A stretch of DNA of 64,000 bases from Aureliella sp046290675 (GTDB taxonomy: Bacteria > Planctomycetota > Planctomycetia > Pirellulales > Pirellulaceae), in NCBI GenBank assembly GCA_046290675.1, contig JBKAHA010000004.1, forward strand, positions 434,001-498,000, read 5' to 3'. Positions 18,481-27,311 of this stretch are shown here, one piece after another (position 1 is the first letter of the stretch; every line of letters begins with the position of its first letter). The notes beneath the pieces are model-generated. The model saw only the letters and a list, made by a program, of their open reading frames with translations, did no database searches and was not told where the DNA came from. Made by a program: the position numbers and the translations under genes.

Positions 18481-18951
18481 ATGGGTAAGATCACCGCTAG
18501 TCGTACATCGCTGCGACCCGATCCAAAGTTCCAGTCTCTTTTGGCTGGAAAGTTCATCAACTGCCTCATGTACGATGGAAAGAAGTCGACCGCTCAAAAG
18601 GTCTTCTACAACGCCATCGACTACATCGGTGAGAAGGTTTCCGATCGTCCACCAATCGAGGTCTTTGAGCAGGCTGTTGAAAATGTGAAGCCATTCATCG
18701 AGGTTCGTTCCAAGCGAGTCGGTGGTGCTTCCTACCAGGTGCCTATGCAGGTCAATCGAGCTCGTCAGCAGTCGCTGGCGATTCGCTGGTTGCTCGCGGC
18801 CGTCCGTGAGAAGAAGGGCCGAGCTGTTCACGAGAAGTTGGCAGAAGAGTTGCTAGCGGCGTACCGCAAGGAAGGTACTGCAATCTCGCGGCGTGAAAAT
18901 ACGCACCGTATGGCGGAAGCCAACAAGGCGTTCGCTCACTTCGCTTGGTAG
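18481..18951 (+). CDS. rpsG: 30S ribosomal protein S7
   Basis: 156 residues, the normal length. The RNA-binding N-terminus (MGKITASRTSLRPDPKFQS), KFINCLMYDGKKSTAQKVFYNA, ENVKPFIEVRSKRVGGASYQVPMQV and ENTHRMAEANKAFAHF are all canonical. S7 nucleates assembly of the 30S head and, in E. coli, autoregulates the str operon. A strong terminator follows directly, so fusA is separated from rpsL-rpsG. Confidence 0.98.
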   Translation: MGKITASRTSLRPDPKFQSLLAGKFINCLMYDGKKSTAQKVFYNAIDYIGEKVSDRPPIEVFEQAVENVKPFIEVRSKRVGGASYQVPMQVNRARQQSLAIRWLLAAVREKKGRAVHEKLAEELLAAYRKEGTAISRRENTHRMAEANKAFAHFAW

Positions 18952-18970
18952 ACATACGAATCACACACGG

Positions 18971-19007
18971 AGCCACGTTTCCTTTCGGACAACGTGGCTT
19001 TTTTTTT
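18971..19007 (+). terminator. Strong intrinsic terminator after rpsG
   Basis: AGCCACGTT (18971-18979) pairs perfectly with AACGTGGCT (18991-18999) over an 11-nt loop and is followed by a run of T's to 19007. It is 19 bp past the rpsG stop and 140 bp before fusA. Confidence 0.95.
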
Positions 19008-19146
19008 GCGCCCGCTCCGCCAAAATGGCGACTGTTGCGACTCGGATTTGAGGTTCGAAACGCAATTGGCGCAATTGGTTTTGCAACTCTGGTTGTGAAG
19101 CCTTCGAATCTTGTTTGACACACGACGAACCGAATATTGGACCACC

Positions 19147-21240
19147 ATGTCTCGCAATCTTGAGTCCATCCGAAACATCGGAATCATCGCCCATATCGAT
19201 GCTGGGAAGACGACTGTTACAGAGCGGATGCTCTATGTCAGCGGAGCGAAGCACAAAGCTGGCGGAGTCGATTCGGGGACCACGGAGACCGACGACGACG
19301 CGGAAGAGCAAGAACGAGGAATCACGATCTATTCCGCTTGTGTTACGTTCAACTGGAACGACAAAACGATCAACTTGCTCGATACTCCCGGTCACGTCGA
19401 CTTCACGGCGGAAGTGGAGCGTTGTCTTCGAGTGCTAGATGGAGCCGTGGTCGTCTTCAGCGGACGAGAAGGCGTCGAGGCGCAGAGTGAAACGGTTTGG
19501 CGGCAAGCAGATCGTTACGAGGTGCCACGAATTGTATTTATTAACAAGCTCGATCGTGAAGGCGCGGACTTTTATCGCGTCCTCGATGAGATTGGTCCAC
19601 GCTTGAACGCCAAGCCGGTTCCCATTCAGATCCCCGTCGGTATGGGGCCGAAGCATGTTAACGACCCGTTCGTGGGCGTGATCGATCTCGTTGAGATGAA
19701 GATGATTCGATTCTCTGAAGACGATGATGGACGCCAGGCCGTTGCGGAAGAGATTCCGGAAGCCATGATGGACGATGCACTCGTTTATCGAGAGTCGATG
19801 ATCGAGGCTCTTTGCGAAATCGACAGTGAGATGATGGAGCTCTTCCTTGAAGAGAAAGAGATTTCCCCCGACCTGATTAAGTCAGCGCTGCGCAAAGGTT
19901 GCATTGAACGCGAAATACAGCCGCTGGTTTGCGGCTCTGCACTGCACGGGATGGGGGTTCAACCGTTGCTCGATGCGGTCGGAGAATTCCTGCCGTGTCC
20001 GACAGATCGCCCACCTGTCGTCGGTGTCGATCCCAAAAAAGAAGGCAAGGAACTATCGAGAAAGCCTTCTCCGAAGGACCCTTTTTGTGCGCTCGTCTTC
20101 AAAATCTTGCCCGCCAAGACAGGCGACCTTTACTGGATTCGAGTTTACTCCGGTACGTTGAATGCCAACTCGCGAGTGTACAACCCGAATCGTGACAAGA
20201 AGGAAAATGTAGCGCAGCTCTGGCAGATCCACGCGACGAAGAAGGAAAAGCAAGGGCAGGTCGAAACGTTGGAGTGTGGTGATATCGCTTGCGCAATCGG
20301 ACCACGTTACTCCATTACTGGCGACACCTTATGTGATACCAAAGCCGGTATTGAGCTACCAAGTATACAGTTTGCTCAAACGGTTATTTCGATGGCCATC
20401 GAGCCGGAGAATACAGCGGACCGTAAGAAGCTATCTGAGGTCCTCGATATGCTGGAACGCCAGGATCCAACCTTTGATGCGCTCGAGAATGAAGAGTCCG
20501 GACAGACTCTCATTTCAGGCATGGGTGAATTGCATTTGGACGTGATTAAACATCGCCTCACACGCGACTTCAATCTGAATGTGAAATTCTACAAGCCGCG
20601 TGTGAATTACCGTGAGACCGTTGCGAACAAGGTCACGGTCGAAGGGCAATGTAATCGGCAGGTCGGTGCGACTCAGATGTTTGCCCGTGTGAAGCTCGAG
20701 ATAGAGCCGTTGGAAGATCGGGCGGCGGACTGCATTATCTTGGATCGCTTTTTTGGCGAAGACGCGTTGCCGAACGAATTGAAGGATGCCGTCATGGAGG
20801 AACTACGCGGACGGGCCGAAGGCGGCGGACTCATCGGGAGCTTCCCGCTTTCTGGCATGCGTGTTTCGTTGGTTGGCGGAGAAATGCGTGAAGTGGGATC
20901 AGATGAGGTTGCTTTTCGAATCGCCGCGAACGACGGTTTTGATGAAGCTCTCAAGGCGGCTACGCCGACTTTGCTCGAACCCGTGATGCGATTGGATATT
21001 GTTACGCCCGATGATTACGTGGGCGATATCGTCAGCGACTTACAGCAACGCCGTGCAATTATTGATTCGACCGATGCACGCGGAATGATGACAGGGGTCA
21101 TCGCATTTGCACCGTTGAAAGAGCTGTTCGGCTATTCTTCTGCAATTCGGTCGGTGAGCCAAGGACGCGCAGGTTGTTCGATGGAACCCCATGGCTACCA
21201 GGAAGCTCCATCACAAGACTTAGAGAGCTTTGGCTACTAG
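19147..21240 (+). CDS. fusA: Translation elongation factor G
   Basis: 697 residues from the ATG at 19147, which has GGA upstream and begins SRNLESIRNIGIIAHIDAGKTT (G1). Further GTPase motifs are EQERGITI (switch I), DTPGHVD (G3) and INKLDREGAD (G4). Domain IV has the usual KPRVNYRET and the C-terminal GYSSAIRSVSQGRAGCSMEPHGYQE. Switch I starts TTETDDDAEEQERGIT, unlike the classic ATMDWMEQEQERGIT of E. coli EF-G. Planctomycetes are known to carry divergent EF-G subfamilies (spdEFG1/2) with divided translocation and recycling roles; location beside rpsL-rpsG argues that this is the translocating form. No tuf follows. It needs its own promoter, since a terminator stands before it. Confidence 0.95.
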   Translation: MSRNLESIRNIGIIAHIDAGKTTVTERMLYVSGAKHKAGGVDSGTTETDDDAEEQERGITIYSACVTFNWNDKTINLLDTPGHVDFTAEVERCLRVLDGAVVVFSGREGVEAQSETVWRQADRYEVPRIVFINKLDREGADFYRVLDEIGPRLNAKPVPIQIPVGMGPKHVNDPFVGVIDLVEMKMIRFSEDDDGRQAVAEEIPEAMMDDALVYRESMIEALCEIDSEMMELFLEEKEISPDLIKSALRKGCIEREIQPLVCGSALHGMGVQPLLDAVGEFLPCPTDRPPVVGVDPKKEGKELSRKPSPKDPFCALVFKILPAKTGDLYWIRVYSGTLNANSRVYNPNRDKKENVAQLWQIHATKKEKQGQVETLECGDIACAIGPRYSITGDTLCDTKAGIELPSIQFAQTVISMAIEPENTADRKKLSEVLDMLERQDPTFDALENEESGQTLISGMGELHLDVIKHRLTRDFNLNVKFYKPRVNYRETVANKVTVEGQCNRQVGATQMFARVKLEIEPLEDRAADCIILDRFFGEDALPNELKDAVMEELRGRAEGGGLIGSFPLSGMRVSLVGGEMREVGSDEVAFRIAANDGFDEALKAATPTLLEPVMRLDIVTPDDYVGDIVSDLQQRRAIIDSTDARGMMTGVIAFAPLKELFGYSSAIRSVSQGRAGCSMEPHGYQEAPSQDLESFGY

Positions 21241-21413
21241 AAGAGCCGGCCGGGGAACGTCACAAACCGCACAAATGGGTGTTTGAGCTTTTTCTTAAGT
21301 TCACGCCCTCTGCAATAGCCCGAGGCGACGTGATGCCAGAAGCGACATGAAGCCAGAAGCGGCGACCGGGTCGCAGACTCTAGCCGTTCTCGTCGCTCAA
21401 ATCTACCCGCGAG

Positions 21414-22622
21414 TTATTCGGCTGAGTTGCGTAGCAGTTTTTCGTACACGTTCGCTACACGCTGCGTCATGATGGTATCGCTGAATGATTCGCGATGTCG
21501 TTCGACCGCGTTCTGAGAGTAAACTGCCCAGCGATTTCGGCAAGATGTCATTTCGTCAATTGAATTCGCCAAGCTCTCTGCGTTTCCAGGTTCGGCAATC
21601 AATCCCTCATGCCCATGACGAATGACTTCAGGTGTGCCTTCGACGCTAGTTGCGATGACTGGAACGCCTGCGGATAGGGCTTCGAGCACGACCATCGGCA
21701 TGCCTTCTCCGAAGAGGCTCGGAAGGATGAGTGCATCGAGCTTTCGGATCGCGTTCGGAATGTCACGAACAAAGCCCTTCCATTCAACCCGGCTTCCGAC
21801 GCAGAGTTGATCTTCAAGCAGTCTGATTTCCTGCTCGTATTCGTTCGTCTCAAAAGACCCGATGAATTGCATCTTGATGTTGCCTGCTTGCTGTTTCGAA
21901 TCCAAGACTTGCATTGAATTCAAAGCGACTTCGACTCCCTTGCGTGGTCGCATTAGCGCGATCATGCCAATGTTCCAAGCGTCTTGATCGAGTCGCGTCG
22001 CTGGTTCAATCGGTTCTGTCGCGGGGACACCATTAGGAACGACCGAAAGTCTTGATCTTGGAACCCCTAGTCTCAGCATTTCTCGCCTAAGCGATCGACT
22101 GACGGTAATCAGTTGGCTGCATGAGCGGATTGCAAACCTCTCGACAAGCGTGTTTGCCCGGTTGAAGAAGCTTCTCGTACTGTCACGTGCAGCCGGACTA
22201 TGAACGTGGTAAACCCAAGGTAGCCGTTCGCGTCGAGCCAGAATCGACGTGATCATCGCCGTCCTGGGAGTGTGCGCATGCAGGATTTCCACACCACGGT
22301 CGTTAATTTCGTCGGAGATTTGATTGATGACACGGAAGTCCAGCCGATTCTGCATCGGCGCAGTGAAGATTTGATTTGACCGTAGGTCACAGAGCTCCGG
22401 AAAGACACCTGGTTTCATACATGCAAAAATTGGATCGAATCCGACTCGCCCCAAGTGTTTTCCTAGGTGTTGTTGGACACGCTCGGCACCAGCAAAATGT
22501 TCACCGTTGATGATGTGCATCACCGGAATCGTTCTGCGGGCCGCTGGTGCTGAGGAGGTCTCTGGGGCCGCCACAATAGGAACCGAGGCCGGTGTCGTAC
22601 CGAAGCTGGTCGTAGTTGGCAT
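21414..22622 (-). CDS. Family 4 glycosyltransferase
   Basis: 402 residues. About 33 unconserved residues precede PVMHIINGEHFAGAERVQQHLG, the glycine-rich donor-side loop of GT-B enzymes. Then ILHAHTPRTAMITSILARR, VVPNGVP, GMIALMRPRKGVEVALNS and the UDP/GDP-sugar binding signature LFGEGMPMVVLEALSAGVPVIATSVEGTPEVI (E-x7-E) follow. No membrane segment, so a cytoplasmic enzyme for polysaccharide, LPS or glycolipid assembly; acceptor unknown. Stand-alone gene. The start could also be a later ATG at residue 35. Confidence 0.9.
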   Translation of the reverse strand: MPTTTSFGTTPASVPIVAAPETSSAPAARRTIPVMHIINGEHFAGAERVQQHLGKHLGRVGFDPIFACMKPGVFPELCDLRSNQIFTAPMQNRLDFRVINQISDEINDRGVEILHAHTPRTAMITSILARRERLPWVYHVHSPAARDSTRSFFNRANTLVERFAIRSCSQLITVSRSLRREMLRLGVPRSRLSVVPNGVPATEPIEPATRLDQDAWNIGMIALMRPRKGVEVALNSMQVLDSKQQAGNIKMQFIGSFETNEYEQEIRLLEDQLCVGSRVEWKGFVRDIPNAIRKLDALILPSLFGEGMPMVVLEALSAGVPVIATSVEGTPEVIRHGHEGLIAEPGNAESLANSIDEMTSCRNRWAVYSQNAVERHRESFSDTIMTQRVANVYEKLLRNSAE

Positions 22623-23103
22623 ATTCAGGAGAGCTCCAAGGGGAAGAACTAAATTGTCACCAAGTGGTTGCGGGCAATGGCAAGATTTATCACTGGTTTC
22701 GATGAACCCTTGAACGCATCGCGTTACTTTGGGTTTATCGGAACGTGCAAACCTAATCGTTGAACGCTAGGTTTTTCTGCCTAACTCACTCTTCGGAGTT
22801 GTTGAGACCGACACCTTGCGTCAACTGAAATTCGATTGCCGTTCGGCCTTTAGGGAATGTGCCGAATCTAACGAGACGAGGTACCCGTGAGGCACGCAAG
22901 TACGGGAAAAGGGCGAACGGCATCAACCGCTCGAGTTGCGGTGGCGGAATGGGCTACCTTGCAAAACTAGCCAAAGACAGAGAACGTGCGCTTGAGAGTT
23001 CTAATTGGGAGTCCTAAGAATCGATCTTTCAACATCCAAGATCGGGTTGCCGCAAGCAATATTGCAAGCGGCAACCGTGGCTAACGGTCGGTAGATGATT
23101 TCT
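22623..23103. other. Gene-free region
   Basis: About 480 bp between two leftward genes. No coding sequence, RNA gene or clear terminator is seen; it should contain the promoter of the GT4 gene. Confidence 0.4.
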
Positions 23104-26100
23104 CTACAGATCCTGCTCAGAATCAGCGTCAGAATCAGAATCAGCGCCCTCTTCCGAATTCAAGCCGAGCATGGCTTCCCAGAATTCAACCTCTTCCTCT
23201 GAAGTCGCCGCAGATCCAAACGATGGATCTGATTCAACATCGAGCGTCTCTCGGTAGAGCTGCCCGTCGACTTGAAGGGTGACTAGGTATTGACCGGTCG
23301 CGACTGTCGGGCTTCGGCCTCGGCCGCCGCGTGACGAAGGTCGGCGCAAGTCCCAGTTGACTTTGTGTAGGCCGGAGCCGGTTTCAACCTCGGTCTCATA
23401 GACCTCCTCGCCCAATAGGTTCGAAATCGTAAGTTTCGCTGAGCGAGCATTACGGCCAAGGCTGTAGAAAATATCGGCGGAGCTTGATGGGTTTTCGCCC
23501 ACAAAGTCGCGAGTCCCGGCGCTTCCACGTTGGACCGTCGAACGCCAGCGAATCACTGTGTTTGGGGCATATAAAGTCGCAGCCGCATCCAGGCTTTCCT
23601 TTGATAGCTGGCGAAGCCCCGTTGCGTCCATGATCCAGAGTGCGCGCCCATGAGTTCCTGCTACGATTTCCCCACGGGTTGGGTGTTGAGCGATCTCATG
23701 CACAGCAACGGTTGGAAGGTTGGAGTTGAGCTTCGTCCAGCTTTCACCTCGATCGATCGAAACCCAGATGGAAAACTCACATCCCAGGTACAGGACGTTT
23801 TCATTTTCGATATCCTCACGCAGGACACGTGTCGAACCCGCGGAGGTTGGCAGGTTGCCTCGAATCGAACGCCATGTCTTTCCAAAGTTCTCCGTAACGA
23901 AGATGTATGGCTCGTCATCATTGCTGCGGTGTCCGTCAAGCGAAATGTAGCAGCGGCCATCTTCAAAACGAGATGCCGTGATGCTACTGACCCATCGCGG
24001 GTCGGGGACCAATTCGGCAAGTGCCACACTCCCGTCCGACTTGGTTTCGGAATCGCTGTCTTCCTGCGCGGATGCGTCGCCTGTCCGTTTCGCTTCGAAG
24101 TCGATAGAGAAGCTTCCGCCGTTAATGTCAATGGAACCATTGATGCGGCCATCAGCTAGGGTTCCTGAGAACTCGAGTTCAGCCTGGCCGGTGCTGGCAT
24201 AGAATTTCATCGTTGATGCTTCCGGATCAAAGGTGCCCTCGATGTCGCCAGATGAACGACTGCTTTCGAAGCTTCCTTTCAACTTGTTCTCAGGTTGCAA
24301 ACGAAGGGTTAGAGTGAAGCCTTCATCAGCGGGCATGTTTTCACTTACGAATTTGCCTGAGTAGACACCTGAAACGGCATCTTCCCGAGCAGACCCTTCA
24401 GACTTGATCTCATCGTTGTCGTCCGAAGGTCCTGGTGTTGCCACTGCCGTTTTTGCATCCGCTTCGGGGTCGTCTTTGGACTTCGAGGCATCATCAGCAA
24501 ACGATTCGGCTGACGCAGATTCTTCTTGATCGGGACCAGTTTCTCTGGCTTCATCATCGGAACCCTCTGCAGTTGCGGCGGGATCGTCCGACTGCTTTTC
24601 GTCTGCAGAAGTTTCCTTCGTCGGTTGATCGCCCGTTAGTTCTTCTCGGGTGATCTCGCCATCTTCGTTTTTGTCAAATCGGCCAAAAGCAGCTCGCATG
24701 CGACCGGAAATTTCACTCTTGTCGACGACGCCATCCTTGTTCTTGTCTTGCGACATGATCATTTCGATCAAACGCTCAGGTGACGGGCGTCCGCCACCCT
24801 GCCCTCGTCGACCACGTTGGCCACCGCGAGGGCCGGAAGCACCAACAGAAACGCTCGCAGTAGTCTGCTCTTCCTCCGATTCGTTGAATTGCTTAAGGGA
24901 TTCTTCGTCGAACAAATTGATCCAGCTCTTGCCGTCATCTTTTGTCATCCACAGTGCGCCGTCTGTTGTACCCGCGTAGACGACACCGGGTATTCGAGGG
25001 GACTCGGCAATTGCGCTTCCGGAACCTTTGTCCGTGTTGGTTATCTCTGGTGAAATCGCGGAAACTCGATCTCCCTTGCTAACCGACTTAAAGACGTGGT
25101 TGCCAGCGCTATAGTGAATTGACGGATTGTGCGGCGAAAGGATGAAGGGTGTCTTCCAGTTAAAACGGTAGCGTGTCCCTCTTGGTGCACGCGGGCGAAT
25201 AAACCCTCTCTCACCGGTTTTGAGATGAATGCGTCCCATCGCGCCATTCTGGCTTTCGAAATAAATCTGATTGGGATCCGTCGGATCGACGAGGCATATG
25301 AATCCGTCTCCACTACCCACGCGAAACCAGTCTGAGTTCATGGGGCCATCGTTATCTGCGACCCTGGTTGGACCGCCCCAGCTCCCGTTGTCTTGGAGTC
25401 CGCCGTAGACGTGATAGTCCTCGTCGGCTGACAGTCCCACGTGGTAGAACTGACAAATCGCAACGTGATTGTGATGATCCCATGATTCCATGCGATCGTA
25501 GGTGACGTAAATCCCGCCGTCATTTCCCAGAATCATGTGGCGGCCGTCGTTCGGATCGACCCAAAGCGAGTGGTGATCAACGTGGACCTCGCCCCCGGCT
25601 CCATCACTGGTGAATTCCTCTCCTCCATCTTTGGAACGATAGAGAGACGTGCCGAGCACATAAATGTTGTTCTGATCGGAAGGATCGACTCGGATTTGGC
25701 TGTAATACATTGGCCGTGGGTTTACCGTATTGATCCGCTTCCAAGTGACGCCGCCGTCGTCCGAGTGATACACACCGCCGTAGTCCTGTTCGTTCTCACC
25801 CTGTTGGCCCTGAAGATTGGCGACTTGTCCTCCCAGGCTGGCGCTAAAGGGACTACGAGAATTTCGGCGCATTCGCGATTCTCGTTCTCGCTGTTCTTCG
25901 GACGGTGCTTCGCGCTTCTCGTAGGTCAGTTCGACTTGCTTTGCCTCGCCATCTCGGACGATTTCCCACTTCGCAGAATCTCCCGCCTTTTTGGATCGAA
26001 TCGCTTTTTGCAGGTCTTCGTAACTCAAAACTCGAGAATCATCGACAGCGACGACAATGTCGCCTTCTTGGAGTTCAGCTTTGGCGGCAGCGGTTTTGGG

Positions 26101-27099
26101 CGAAACCGAGTTGATGCGAGCACCAACGTCTGCTGAGGAGCCGGTAAATCCGACGTACGGAAAATCCTCTGGAGCCTGACCGATCTTTTCCGATTCGACG
26201 ACAGCGTAGACATGTTGCGGATCCTTCCGGTAAATCGAAAGTCCGATGCGACCCATATTCGCGGCGGGTAAGCCCTCCGTCACTCTAGTAAAATTCTTGC
26301 CGCCGTCAGTTGTTCGATAGATGCCTGCACCGGCACCAAATTTGACCTCAGGATCATTGCCGTCGAAACCGTCGCGTTTGCGTTCGTAGGTTGCAACAAG
26401 GAGGGTGTCGGGATTCTCCATATTCATCTGGACGTCGATAACCCCAGTCTTATCGTCGACGTACAGAATCTTTTCCCAGCTCTCGCCCCCGTCTGTGGTT
26501 TTGTACAGACCACGATCTTCATTTGGTCCCCACAGCCTTCCGAGGGCCCCTACATAGACGATGTTTGGATCCGTCGGGTGAATCGCAATTCGGCCTGTCT
26601 GGAAGATCTTCTTCAAACCCATGTTCTTCCATGTCTCGCCGCCGTCTACCGACTTGTAGACGCCGTCTCCCCAAGACGAACTGTTGCGTGGGTTCGATTC
26701 CCCCGTCCCTACCCAAACAATTTTGGGGTCCGATTGCGCGACTTGGACGTCACCGATGGAAACGGTGGCTTGGTCGTCGAACTGATGTTCAAAGGAAACG
26801 CCGTTGTTGACTGTCTTCAAGAGTCCACCGGATGCAGAAGCGGCCCACCAGATGTTGCTGTCTTTCTCATACACCGCGATGGACGTAATTCGACCGCCCA
26901 TATTCGCTGGGCCAATACTGCGCCACTCGAAATTTTCGACTGCCGCATCCGGCAGGCTCGGTTGAACCGATTCCTGGCCGCTCAGAGCACCCGCAGAAAG
27001 AAGACAAAGTGTTAGAGCTACGTTAAGAATCGTTAGCCGTATTGTTTGGCTCTCGACAATGGAAACGAAGCGAGGTGGGAAACAAAGTTGCGTAAGCAT
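23104..27099 (-). CDS. Secreted BNR/VPS10-like propeller with PDZ, EF-hand and beta-rich insertions
   Basis: 1,331 residues from the ATG at 27099 (signal peptide TILNVALTLCLLSAGALSG). The framework is a sortilin/BNR-type propeller protein: many Asp-box-like turns (SVDGGETWKNM, TTDGGESWEKI, TTDGGKNFTRV, SDDGGVTWKRI, SKDGGEEFTSD, TKDDGKSWINL, SIDRGESWTKL). A PDZ domain (about residues 316-395; INSVSPKTAAAKAELQEGDIV) is inserted between blades. A pair of EF-hands (about 776-816; DKNKDGVVDKSE and DKNEDGEITREE), an acidic linker and a beta-rich domain of about 100 residues (about 915-1025) split the second propeller. The C-terminus is acidic. No peptidase residues seen; a secreted binding or glycan-related role is likely. 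Confidence 0.85.
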   Translation of the reverse strand: MLTQLCFPPRFVSIVESQTIRLTILNVALTLCLLSAGALSGQESVQPSLPDAAVENFEWRSIGPANMGGRITSIAVYEKDSNIWWAASASGGLLKTVNNGVSFEHQFDDQATVSIGDVQVAQSDPKIVWVGTGESNPRNSSSWGDGVYKSVDGGETWKNMGLKKIFQTGRIAIHPTDPNIVYVGALGRLWGPNEDRGLYKTTDGGESWEKILYVDDKTGVIDVQMNMENPDTLLVATYERKRDGFDGNDPEVKFGAGAGIYRTTDGGKNFTRVTEGLPAANMGRIGLSIYRKDPQHVYAVVESEKIGQAPEDFPYVGFTGSSADVGARINSVSPKTAAAKAELQEGDIVVAVDDSRVLSYEDLQKAIRSKKAGDSAKWEIVRDGEAKQVELTYEKREAPSEEQRERESRMRRNSRSPFSASLGGQVANLQGQQGENEQDYGGVYHSDDGGVTWKRINTVNPRPMYYSQIRVDPSDQNNIYVLGTSLYRSKDGGEEFTSDGAGGEVHVDHHSLWVDPNDGRHMILGNDGGIYVTYDRMESWDHHNHVAICQFYHVGLSADEDYHVYGGLQDNGSWGGPTRVADNDGPMNSDWFRVGSGDGFICLVDPTDPNQIYFESQNGAMGRIHLKTGERGFIRPRAPRGTRYRFNWKTPFILSPHNPSIHYSAGNHVFKSVSKGDRVSAISPEITNTDKGSGSAIAESPRIPGVVYAGTTDGALWMTKDDGKSWINLFDEESLKQFNESEEEQTTASVSVGASGPRGGQRGRRGQGGGRPSPERLIEMIMSQDKNKDGVVDKSEISGRMRAAFGRFDKNEDGEITREELTGDQPTKETSADEKQSDDPAATAEGSDDEARETGPDQEESASAESFADDASKSKDDPEADAKTAVATPGPSDDNDEIKSEGSAREDAVSGVYSGKFVSENMPADEGFTLTLRLQPENKLKGSFESSRSSGDIEGTFDPEASTMKFYASTGQAELEFSGTLADGRINGSIDINGGSFSIDFEAKRTGDASAQEDSDSETKSDGSVALAELVPDPRWVSSITASRFEDGRCYISLDGHRSNDDEPYIFVTENFGKTWRSIRGNLPTSAGSTRVLREDIENENVLYLGCEFSIWVSIDRGESWTKLNSNLPTVAVHEIAQHPTRGEIVAGTHGRALWIMDATGLRQLSKESLDAAATLYAPNTVIRWRSTVQRGSAGTRDFVGENPSSSADIFYSLGRNARSAKLTISNLLGEEVYETEVETGSGLHKVNWDLRRPSSRGGRGRSPTVATGQYLVTLQVDGQLYRETLDVESDPSFGSAATSEEEVEFWEAMLGLNSEEGADSDSDADSEQDL

Positions 27100-27311
27100 G
27101 TAGGAAGGATCCACTTTGGAGTTAGCTTCAGAGGAGTATCTGAATCTAATCTGAGCCAAAGCGGCTGGCAATTACGGGGAGGAGCGCCTCTTCCTGTTCG
27201 GCCAGAAAAACAACGCAGTCGAAACCAAGCCAGACCTGGCAGCCATCTCGGGTGGGTATTCAGGGGCGGCACGCAGAGTTGTGTTGCTTTTGGCATCGGC
27301 GGTTGGTGCGT

